The notes beneath the pieces are model-generated. The model was not told where the DNA came from, made no database searches, and saw nothing but the letters and a program-made list of their open reading frames with translations. Below are positions 1-5,312 of a DNA stretch of 5,312 nt, piece after piece. Source of the DNA: a bacterium (GTDB lineage: Bacteria > UBA9089 > JASEGY01); the NCBI GenBank assembly GCA_030019105.1, contig JASEGY010000268.1, positions 1 through 5,312 on the forward strand, given 5' to 3'. Position numbers and translations under genes: made by a program. Within the stretch, counting starts at the first letter, position 1, and the number at the start of each line of letters is the position of its first letter.

Positions 1-1007
1 TCCGGGAAAATAAGAACTTAAGACAGCAGCTTCGGACAAAATACACCTTTAAAAATATGGTAGGAAATAGCGCCGGAATCCAAGAAGTCTACCAAATTAT
101 GGAAAGGGTGCTTAATATTGATTCCACTATTCTGATCACAGGTGAGACCGGCACCGGGAAGGAAATGGTGGCTAAGGCCATCCATTATAGCGGGAATAGG
201 GCGGAACAGCCTTTTTATGCCCTTAACTGCGCTGGTATGCAGGAACAATTGTTAGAGAACGAACTCTTTGGTCACGAAAAAGGCGCCTTTACCGGAGCAG
301 ATAGGAAGAAAATAGGCCTTTTTGAGGCGGCGGATAGAGGGTCTTTATTTTTAGATGAAATTTCTGAAGCCAATTATAGCATTCAAGCCAAACTCCTAAG
401 AGTTCTACAAGACAAAGAGTTCATTCGCTTAGGAGGGCTAAAACCAATCAAGGCGGATGTTCGCCTGATGGCAGCTACAAATATAGATTTGGAAAAAGCA
501 GTTGCAGAAGGGAGATTTAGAGAAGACCTCTTTTATAGATTAAATGTGGTGCCTGTTGCCTTGCCACCCCTTAGAGAACGAAAGGATGACATCCTGCTTT
601 TAGCCAACTATTTCTTAGAGAGGTATAATGAGAAATTGCACAGGGAGGTAAGTTCATTTTCAGCAGAGGCCCTGGATCTTTTAATGAGCCATTCCTGGCC
701 GGGAAATGTGAGAGAATTAGAAAACGCTGTTGAGCGGGCGGTTGTTTTAACTCAAAGGGATGTTATTCTACCTGAAGACCTTCCTAACAAAGTAAGAGGT
801 GAAACTATTTCTAAAACCGGTAAGCCTTCGACATATAAAGAGGCTAAAGAGGAGATGCTGGAATCCTTTGATAAGAACTTCGTAATTCAAGCCCTGAAAG
901 AGACAAAGGGTAATATCACCCAAGCCGCCAAGAGGGTCAATTTACCGAGAGGAAGCCTTCAGAGAATAATGAAAAATTACGGGATAGAATCAAAGGACTA
1001 CAGGTAA
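1..1007 (+). CDS. Sigma-54-dependent transcriptional activator, NtrC family (5'-truncated by window)
   Basis: This bacterial enhancer-binding protein would use ATP hydrolysis to remodel sigma-54 RNA polymerase at -24/-12 promoters. The reading frame is open from the first complete codon at 3 and has no start in the window, so the gene begins upstream. The 18 codons before the ATG at 57 read as the usual linker into the AAA+ domain (LRQQL...YTFKN then MVGNS), so that ATG is internal. Counting from it, visible motifs are Walker A GETGTGKE (29-36), switch Asn57, the sigma-54 contact loop GAFTGA (76-81), Walker B LFLDEI (97-102), the arginine-finger region GRFREDLFYRL (152-162) and sensor II GNVREL (216-221). 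A Fis-type HTH follows at about 275-310 (QALKETKGNITQAAKRV...SLQRIMKNYGI). All key ATPase residues are present, so it should be active. Whether the missing N-terminus is a receiver domain (NtrC/AtoC type) or another sensor cannot be seen; the linker resembles that of response regulators. The next gene starts 6 bases after the TAA, implying co-transcription. Confidence 0.96.
   Translation, partial: RENKNLRQQLRTKYTFKNMVGNSAGIQEVYQIMERVLNIDSTILITGETGTGKEMVAKAIHYSGNRAEQPFYALNCAGMQEQLLENELFGHEKGAFTGADRKKIGLFEAADRGSLFLDEISEANYSIQAKLLRVLQDKEFIRLGGLKPIKADVRLMAATNIDLEKAVAEGRFREDLFYRLNVVPVALPPLRERKDDILLLANYFLERYNEKLHREVSSFSAEALDLLMSHSWPGNVRELENAVERAVVLTQRDVILPEDLPNKVRGETISKTGKPSTYKEAKEEMLESFDKNFVIQALKETKGNITQAAKRVNLPRGSLQRIMKNYGIESKDYR
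1002..1005 (+). promoter_or_regulatory. Probable ribosome binding site of the LysM-FecR gene
   Basis: A short AGGT core lies inside the last codons of the activator gene; its AGG ends 9 bases before the ATG at 1014. It is a weak Shine-Dalgarno site. With only 6 bases between the genes, translation of the second gene is plausibly coupled to the first. A second in-frame ATG lies at 1023, but the one at 1014 gives the better spacing and a fully charged signal-peptide n-region. Confidence 0.45.
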
Positions 1008-1013
1008 TAAATT

Positions 1014-1076
1014 ATGAAAAGGATGATCCGGATAGTCTTAGCCGTCATCTTTAGTTATAGTTCTTTGGCTATGGCT
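1014..1076 (+). other. Signal peptide of the LysM-FecR protein
   Basis: Codons 1-21 encode a positively charged start (MKRMIR), an uninterrupted hydrophobic stretch (IVLAVIFSYSSLAM) and the small-x-small site A19-M20-A21 before Q22. There is no cysteine at +1, so this is a type I signal peptide and not a lipoprotein signal. Confidence 0.85.
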
Positions 1077-3989
1077 CAAGAGGTAGAGGTAAAAGAAGGA
1101 GATTCCCTCTACAAGATTGTGAAGCAATACCTGGGAGATGAGAGGTTGTGGGAAGAGATAGCAGAATATAACCGGTTAAAGAATCCCTCTCTCATCTATC
1201 CGGGAGATATAATCAAGATCCCATATTATATCTCAAAGATGAGATTAACCTCTATCTTTGGTGATGTTAAGGTTAAGAAGGAGAAGGCGAAAGGGTTTAT
1301 TAAAGTTGAAGAAGAGACTTCTTTAGATATTTTCGACAAGGTAGAAACATCTTCAGAATCAAGGGCGGTTTTAGAATTTGAAGATGGTAGTCTGGTCAGG
1401 CTAAAACCGAAGACACAGCTCCAAATTAAGAAGGCTCTGATAGGTAGGGAGAAGAAAGGTCTTATATCTAAATTGAGGATGAATTTAGGTAAAATATTCC
1501 TTGAGCTTAAGACACGAAAAGAGGAAACCAAATTTGAAGTTGAAACTCCAGCCTCTATTTGTGGGGCCAGAGGAACTGAGTTTCGGACTTCACATACTAA
1601 AGAAGGTATCTCTCGGGTGGAGGTGTTTGAGGGAAGTATTGAGGCCGAGGCTGAGGGGAAAAGCCTTGAGGTCCCTTCAGGCTATGGGAGCAGTATTGTG
1701 ACCAACCACCCCCCATCGGCCCCCAGGCTGCTTCCTGAGTCACCTGGATTGATATCTCCCGGGGATAATATTACCACCCCCAATCAACGTCCTACGCTTG
1801 AATGGGCTAAGGCGCCTGTAGCTAAAAGTTACCATGTGGAATTAGCCAGAGATAGTGATTTTAACGATGTGGTTCAGGAACTAAAATTAGAGGAGACAAC
1901 TTTAACTACCGTTGGATTGCCGGAGGGGCAATATTATTGGCATGTCTCCTCTATTGATGAAACAAAGCTGGAGGGGGCCTTCAGCCAGGCCAGGTCGATG
2001 AATATCATTAAGGAGATGGAGGTATTACTCCAGCCTAATCAACCACCCCGGAAAATAGAAGGGTTGAGTTTTGTCTCTGAATCGTGGGGCTTTGCCATCG
2101 ATTTGCCCGAAGAAACCAGCGCAGCCCGGATCGAAGTTAACGTTGATGGAGCCGGATTTGAGGAATATGAACCTCCCTACTCATTTAAAAAAGAAGGGGT
2201 GCATCAGATTGAATATCGAGCCGTAGATGTCTTTGGCAAGCCAGGGCCAGTCCAAAAAACTGAGGTATTTGTTGATGCTGCTCCACCAGAGATGTGGATC
2301 ATCTGTGAGAGGATGATAGAGATTGAGTCTAAATATTTTGCCCCTCTGGAAGCTAAGTTTAATCTCTCTGCCGGAGATAAGCTCACCGGCGTGAATAAGA
2401 TTTTGGTCAAGGTTGATCAAGGGGATTTCAAGGAATATCAAGAGCCATTTTTAATGGAGACTCCCGGGTTGCATACCATCGGTTACAAGGCGGTAGATGG
2501 AGTAGGGAATTGGTCGGATGAAGAGGGATTTCAGGTAATTACTGATGCTGCTCCACCGGAGATTTGGATCAACTGTGAAAGAATGATAGAGCATGAGTCT
2601 AAATATTTTGCCCCACTGGAGGCTATGTTTAGTCTCTCGGCCAGAGATAGGCTCACTGGCGTGAATAAGATTTTGATCAAGGTCGATCAGGGTGATTTCA
2701 GGGAATATCAAGAGCCGTTTTTAATGGATACCTCAGGTGTCCACACCATTAGTTACAAGGCGATAGATGGAGTAGGGAATTGCTCCGATGAAAAGGAGCT
2801 TCAGGTAATTACTGATGCTGCTCCACCGGAGATTTGGATCAACTGTGAAAGAATGATAGAGCATGAGTCTAAATATTTTGCCCCACTGGAGGCTATGTTT
2901 AGTCTCTCGGCCAGAGATAGGCTCACTGGCGTGAATAAGATTTTGATCAAGGTCGATCAGGGTGATTTCAGGGAATATCAAGAGCCGTTTTTAATGGATA
3001 CCCCAGGTGTCCACACCATTAGTTGCAAGGCGATAGATGGAGTAGGGAATTGCTCCGATGAAAAGGAACTTCAGGTAATTACTGATGCTGCTCCACCGGA
3101 GATTTGGATCAACTGTGAAAGAATGATAGAGCATGAGTCTAAATATTTTGCCCCTCTGGAAGCTATGTTTAGTCTCTCGGCCGGAGATAAGCTCACTGGT
3201 GTGAATAAGATCTGGGTCAAGGTCGACCAAGGGGATTTCAAGGAATATCAAGAGCCGTTTTTAATGGACACCCCAGGTTCCCACACCATTAGTTACAAGG
3301 CGATAGATGGAGTAGGGAATTGCTCCGATGAAGAGAAATTCTATGTAATTACTGATGTTAATCCCCCGGAGATTGAGATCAACTGTGACAGAATGGTAAG
3401 GTATAAATCTAAATATGCTGCCCCTCTCGAAGCTATGTTTACTATATCTGCCAGAGATAGGCTCACTGACGTGAACAAGATTTTAGTCAAAGTCGATCAA
3501 GGAGCTTTCAAGGAATATCAAGAGCCATTTTTGATGGATACACCAGGTTCGCACACCATTAGGTGTAAGACAATAGACAAAGCAGGTAATTGGTCGGATG
3601 AAGAGGAGCTTCAGGTAATTATTGATACTACTTCACCAGAGATTGATATTAGTTGTAATGCCGGAATGATAAGATATAATAAATCTACCTACTTTGTTCC
3701 ACTTAGATCAGAGGCCTGCAGATTTAGGATAACGGCCGCAGATAAGGAGAGTGGGAGGGATAAGATTTTGGTTAAGGTTAATGATGACAAAGAATTTAAA
3801 GAGCACAAAGAGCCTCTGGTAATTACTAAAGGAGGAGGCCATATTATTAAGTGTAAGGCCTCAGATAGAGCAGGAAATTGGACTTCGGAAAAAAGGTTTA
3901 AGATTATGATGGGGTTAACTCGCTCTGAGTATTCTACAGTAGGGCTTTTCTTGTTGTATATGGGTTTTATAATTAATTCGGCTAAGTGA
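1014..3989 (+). CDS. Exported LysM-FecR domain protein with Fn3-like domain and OmpL47-type Ig repeats
   Basis: This 991-residue protein is probably periplasmic or envelope-associated. Residues 1-21 form a Sec signal peptide (K2, R3, R6; hydrophobic core; A-M-A before Q22). A LysM peptidoglycan-binding domain spans about 22-70 (VKEGDSLYKIVKQYLGD...NPSLIYPGDIIKIP). A FecR domain spans about 80-230, with GDVKV, SRAVLEFEDGSLVRLKPKTQL, and TPASICGARGTEF matching the family's TP-x-x-x-x-G-RGTEF signature. An Fn3-like domain follows at about 235-335 (PSAPRLLPESPG...PTLEW...YHVELARD). Then come one degenerate Ig-like unit (about 360-419) and six units of about 90 residues (420-509, 510-599, 600-689, 690-779, 780-869, 870-964). 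The unit motif (VNKILVKVDQGDFKEYQEP...G-HTI-YKAIDGVGN) is OmpL47-like. The C-terminus (965-991) is a short hydrophobic tail of unknown role. No catalytic motif is visible. Unlike classical FecR, the FecR domain has no N-terminal cytoplasmic anti-sigma region or membrane helix. The likely role, by inference, is a peptidoglycan-anchored scaffold or sensor working with the downstream CHASE2 protein. Confidence 0.95.
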   Translation: MKRMIRIVLAVIFSYSSLAMAQEVEVKEGDSLYKIVKQYLGDERLWEEIAEYNRLKNPSLIYPGDIIKIPYYISKMRLTSIFGDVKVKKEKAKGFIKVEEETSLDIFDKVETSSESRAVLEFEDGSLVRLKPKTQLQIKKALIGREKKGLISKLRMNLGKIFLELKTRKEETKFEVETPASICGARGTEFRTSHTKEGISRVEVFEGSIEAEAEGKSLEVPSGYGSSIVTNHPPSAPRLLPESPGLISPGDNITTPNQRPTLEWAKAPVAKSYHVELARDSDFNDVVQELKLEETTLTTVGLPEGQYYWHVSSIDETKLEGAFSQARSMNIIKEMEVLLQPNQPPRKIEGLSFVSESWGFAIDLPEETSAARIEVNVDGAGFEEYEPPYSFKKEGVHQIEYRAVDVFGKPGPVQKTEVFVDAAPPEMWIICERMIEIESKYFAPLEAKFNLSAGDKLTGVNKILVKVDQGDFKEYQEPFLMETPGLHTIGYKAVDGVGNWSDEEGFQVITDAAPPEIWINCERMIEHESKYFAPLEAMFSLSARDRLTGVNKILIKVDQGDFREYQEPFLMDTSGVHTISYKAIDGVGNCSDEKELQVITDAAPPEIWINCERMIEHESKYFAPLEAMFSLSARDRLTGVNKILIKVDQGDFREYQEPFLMDTPGVHTISCKAIDGVGNCSDEKELQVITDAAPPEIWINCERMIEHESKYFAPLEAMFSLSAGDKLTGVNKIWVKVDQGDFKEYQEPFLMDTPGSHTISYKAIDGVGNCSDEEKFYVITDVNPPEIEINCDRMVRYKSKYAAPLEAMFTISARDRLTDVNKILVKVDQGAFKEYQEPFLMDTPGSHTIRCKTIDKAGNWSDEEELQVIIDTTSPEIDISCNAGMIRYNKSTYFVPLRSEACRFRITAADKESGRDKILVKVNDDKEFKEHKEPLVITKGGGHIIKCKASDRAGNWTSEKRFKIMMGLTRSEYSTVGLFLLYMGFIINSAK
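2124..2270 (+). repeat. Degenerate first Ig/OmpL47-like unit (protein level only)
   Basis: Codons 371-419 read as the second half of the same domain as the later repeats: a beta strand ending in VDGAGFEEYEPP, then EGVHQIEYRAVDVFGKPGP. The glycine-asparagine turn seen later as GVGN is replaced by FGKPG. DNA similarity to the 270-bp repeats is low, so this copy looks older than the rest of the array. Confidence 0.6.
2271..3905 (+). repeat. Coding tandem repeat array, 270-bp period, six units
   Basis: Unit starts fall at 2271, 2541, 2811, 3081, 3351 and 3621, an exact 270-bp (90-codon) spacing marked each time by a g/act-gat-gct-like start encoding V/T/I-D-x-x-x-PEI/M. The first five units are exactly 270 bp. 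The sixth is about 285 bp, with a few extra codons (SCNAGMIRYNKSTYFVPLRSEA region) and clearly more divergence. Divergence rises outward from the central units 2 to 4, the pattern expected if the array grows from the middle. Each unit encodes one predicted Ig-like beta-sandwich domain. Confidence 0.95.
2541..3080 (+). repeat. Near-identical duplicated repeat pair (units 2 and 3)
   Basis: Units 2541-2810 and 2811-3080 differ at only three bases: 2733 T versus 3003 C (Ser to Pro), 2755 A versus 3025 G (Tyr to Cys), and 2798 G versus 3068 A (silent). A perfectly identical tract of 203 bases runs from 2530-2732 to 2800-3002. This is a very recent in-frame duplication or gene-conversion event, or an assembly effect. 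Confidence 0.95.
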
Positions 3990-3992
3990 TCG

Positions 3993-4045
3993 TGTCCGTG
4001 TCCGTAGTAAAAAGAATAGCCTCAGACCAACCACGGACACGGACA
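3993..4045 (+). repeat. 13-bp perfect inverted repeat with hexamer (cgtgtc) arms
   Basis: The left arm 3993-4005 (tgtccgtgtccgt) is perfectly complementary to the right arm 4033-4045 (acggacacggaca), with a 27-base loop. Each arm is itself about two turns of a cgtgtc hexamer. It starts 3 bases after the stop codon of the LysM-FecR gene. Neither side has a T-run, so it is not a canonical intrinsic terminator on either strand. A further gtgtcc at 4059-4064 could pair with 4035-4040 to give a competing hairpin. It resembles a dispersed extragenic palindrome or a remnant of a small mobile repeat, but only one copy is in view. Confidence 0.75.
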
Positions 4046-4084
4046 ACAGACATACGCTGTGTCCTTACTGCTACGCTACATCGA

Positions 4085-4189
4085 GATATAGCTCTTAAGA
4101 TAGGGGTGACAGCCCTTGAATCTGTTGGGATAACTGTGGATCCGAAGACTCAAACACTTAAACGACTCCCAGCAATTCCTTTGAAATAG
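4085..4189 (+). pseudogene. Probable C-terminal remnant of a retropepsin-like (clan AA) aspartic protease
   Basis: Reading 4085-4189 in frame gives a 34-residue stretch ending in TAG, with IGVTALESVGITVDP and then a threonine, LK and LPA. Small bacterial clan AA aspartic proteases of about 110-130 residues commonly end in a very similar way (LLGVTALE-x-LG-x-x-VDP then LxP). The catalytic D-T/S-G motif and the N-terminal two thirds are absent: upstream in this frame are only the inverted-repeat bases and unrelated codons. The frame can be extended back to a GTG at 3986 that overlaps the previous stop as GTGA, giving 67 codons, but the first 30 or so are low-complexity repeat translation. I read it as a decayed gene fragment, not a working protein. 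The assignment rests on motif memory only and could be wrong. Confidence 0.45.
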
Positions 4190-4192
4190 AAG

Positions 4193-4198
4193 AAGGTG
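4193..4198 (+). promoter_or_regulatory. Probable ribosome binding site of the CHASE2 gene
   Basis: AAGGTG partly matches the Shine-Dalgarno sequence and lies 13 bases before the ATG at 4212, which is longer than usual. The frame has a TGA at 4182 and no other start codon between it and 4212, so the ATG at 4212 is the only possible start despite the spacing. The site sits just after the stop of the protease remnant. Confidence 0.4.
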
Positions 4199-4211
4199 TT
4201 CGACTAATTTC

Positions 4212-5312
4212 ATGGCTAAAGAAACAAATAAATTTTGGGGAATAAAAGTTTGCCTCGCGCCAGGCTTAATAGTCATCCTCTTATTTCTTTTAGGGGTATT
4301 CGATCATTTAGAGGATATGACCCTTGACCTGCGCTTTCGTTTAAGGGGGAAGATAGACCCTGGTAAAGATGTAATTATTGTGGGTATTGATGAAAATAGC
4401 TTGCAGAAACTTGGGAAATGGCCCTGGCCAAGATCATACCATAGTAAGCTTATCGACTATTTAGCCGAAAGTAAGACAAAGGTGGTTGGAGTGAACCTCT
4501 CTTTTGTTGAGCCTTCCCCTCAGGATAAGATGTTGATTGATTCCACTTATAGGGCAGGTAATGTTATCCACCCTGTTTTTTTTGCCTCCAAGGGGGATGG
4601 AGAGGAAATAATGGTCGTAAGACCCTTCGATCAATTATCAAAAAGCGCCCTTTCTTTGGGGCATATCCAGGGTGAACCGGAAGTGGACGGTATCTTAAGA
4701 AGATTAAGTCTGGTAAGGTCCTGTCAGGGTGAAACCTATTTATCTTTCAGTTTAGAGGTGGCAAGGAACTTCCTGGGTATAGACATGACTGAATTGGAGC
4801 TTATTCAAGAAAATACCTTCTTGCTTGGGCCATTGAAGATCCCTGTAGATAGAAAAGCAAATATGGTGATTAACTATGCCGGCAAGTCAGGCACATTTAA
4901 GACCTTCTCTTATGCAGACGTCCTGGAGAAGAAGATTCTCAAATCAGAATTTAAAAATAAAATAGTGCTAATTGGAATTACTTCAAAGGGAATTTCAGAT
5001 GAAGTGATGATCCCCTTTTCTACAAAAGGTAATCCTATATCCGGCGTAGAGGTTCAGGCCAATGCCGTTCGAACCATCCTCAATCAAGACTATATTCATC
5101 GACCAAACAGATGGATAAATATCTTCTTTGTGTTGTTCCTTTCGATCATTATGGGCTATAGTTTGCAAAGGTTAAGCAATAAACAGGGCATTTTCTTTAC
5201 CCTTTGTTTACTATTACCTTTGATCCTGGGCTCCTTTGTTTTGTTTAAATTCAATGGAACTCGACAGTTAAAAGTTCTCCGTAAGCCATTGGTACTGTTG
5301 ACTTTTGCAGAA
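4212..5312 (+). CDS. CHASE2-domain transmembrane sensor protein (3'-truncated by window)
   Basis: The frame is open for 367 codons to the window end with no stop, so this is the N-terminal part only. Residues 13-30 form a first membrane helix. The periplasmic CHASE2 sensory domain spans about 34-292, with DLRFRLRG (39-46), VIIVGIDENSLQKLGKWPWPR (54-74), LGHIQGEPEVDGILRR (149-164), INYAGKSGTF (220-229), FSYADVL (232-238) and NKIVLIG...SGVEVQANAVRTIL (249-290), all in the order usual for the family. More membrane helices follow at about 301-317 and 326-345, and another begins near 358. In known CHASE2 proteins the part after these helices is a class III nucleotide cyclase, histidine kinase, Ser/Thr kinase or similar output; here it is not visible. 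The gene lies 222 bases after the LysM-FecR gene on the same strand. The pair fits a periplasmic partner plus membrane sensor, but that is inference. Confidence 0.95.
   Translation, partial: MAKETNKFWGIKVCLAPGLIVILLFLLGVFDHLEDMTLDLRFRLRGKIDPGKDVIIVGIDENSLQKLGKWPWPRSYHSKLIDYLAESKTKVVGVNLSFVEPSPQDKMLIDSTYRAGNVIHPVFFASKGDGEEIMVVRPFDQLSKSALSLGHIQGEPEVDGILRRLSLVRSCQGETYLSFSLEVARNFLGIDMTELELIQENTFLLGPLKIPVDRKANMVINYAGKSGTFKTFSYADVLEKKILKSEFKNKIVLIGITSKGISDEVMIPFSTKGNPISGVEVQANAVRTILNQDYIHRPNRWINIFFVLFLSIIMGYSLQRLSNKQGIFFTLCLLLPLILGSFVLFKFNGTRQLKVLRKPLVLLTFAE

Noticed and set aside
1226..1531. Reverse-strand open frame of 101 codons
   Set aside because: It lies wholly opposite the LysM-FecR coding region, has no recognisable domain, and the forward strand is clearly coding.
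2181..3251. Four reverse-strand open frames of 82-86 codons with very similar sequences
   Set aside because: They recur at about 270-bp spacing because they are the antisense of the coding repeats; the forward frame has clear domain content and these have none.
2271..3905. Regularly spaced direct repeats, considered as a CRISPR array
   Set aside because: The period is 270 bp with no unique spacers and the whole array is one open reading frame encoding Ig-like domains.
3968..3973. Perfect TATAAT, a possible -10 box for the downstream gene
   Set aside because: It lies inside the end of the LysM-FecR coding region, no acceptable -35 box is 16-18 bases upstream (cttttc there), and the next start is over 200 bases away.
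3993..4045. Inverted repeat considered as a rho-independent terminator
   Set aside because: The loop is 27 bases and neither side is followed by a run of T.
3986..4084. Start of a 67-codon forward frame opening with GTG overlapping the previous stop (GTGA)
   Set aside because: The overlap looks like coupling, but the first codons are translated hexamer repeat (IVSVSVV) and there is no ribosome site of note; only the part from about 4085 resembles protein.
4181..4209. TTGAAA with ctaatt 17 bases later, a possible promoter for the CHASE2 gene
   Set aside because: The -10 match is poor and it abuts the start codon, leaving no room for a leader or the ribosome site.
4234..4255. GG/GC pattern resembling a sigma-54 -24/-12 promoter (ttggggaataaaagtttgcc)
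   Set aside because: The GG-to-GC spacing is 11, not 10, and it lies within the CHASE2 coding sequence after its start.

Overview
This window looks like a piece of a chromosome from a diderm (Gram-negative-type) bacterium, moderately AT-rich, with all supported genes on the + strand. Signs of a diderm are a sigma-54 activator, a Sec-exported LysM/FecR protein carrying OmpL47-like Ig repeats, and a CHASE2 membrane sensor. In my recollection this style of long FecR/OmpL47 protein next to a CHASE2 protein is common in Desulfobacterota/Nitrospirota-like and uncultured candidate-phylum genomes. The species cannot be named from the sequence.

Layout. (1) Positions 1-1007 hold the 3' part of an NtrC-family sigma-54-dependent activator: the end of an N-terminal linker, the complete AAA+ ATPase and a Fis-type helix-turn-helix. 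Its true start is upstream of the window. (2) Six bases later, 1014-3989 encodes a 991-residue exported protein: signal peptide, LysM, FecR domain, an Fn3-like domain, one degenerate and six recognisable ~90-residue Ig/OmpL47-like repeats, and a short hydrophobic tail. The repeats are also clear in the DNA, with an exact 270-bp period from 2271 to 3621; two adjacent units differ at only 3 of 270 positions. (3) The 222-bp gap 3990-4211 holds a 13-bp inverted repeat built from the hexamer cgtgtc and, just before the next gene, what looks like the C-terminal remnant of a small retropepsin-like (clan AA) aspartic protease. (4) From 4212 to the window end runs the N-terminal part of a CHASE2 transmembrane sensor: one TM helix, the periplasmic CHASE2 domain, then more TM helices. 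Its cytoplasmic output domain lies outside the window.

How they may work together (inference): the LysM-FecR protein would sit on peptidoglycan in the periplasm, where it could bind a ligand or another envelope component and be read by the neighbouring CHASE2 sensor, whose hidden output domain would signal in the cytoplasm. The sigma-54 activator, translated almost contiguously with the LysM-FecR gene, could be the transcriptional arm. The individual families are recognisable. The least ordinary parts are the composite LysM-FecR-Ig architecture, the freshly duplicated cysteine-containing repeats, and the decayed protease plus inverted repeat between the two envelope genes.
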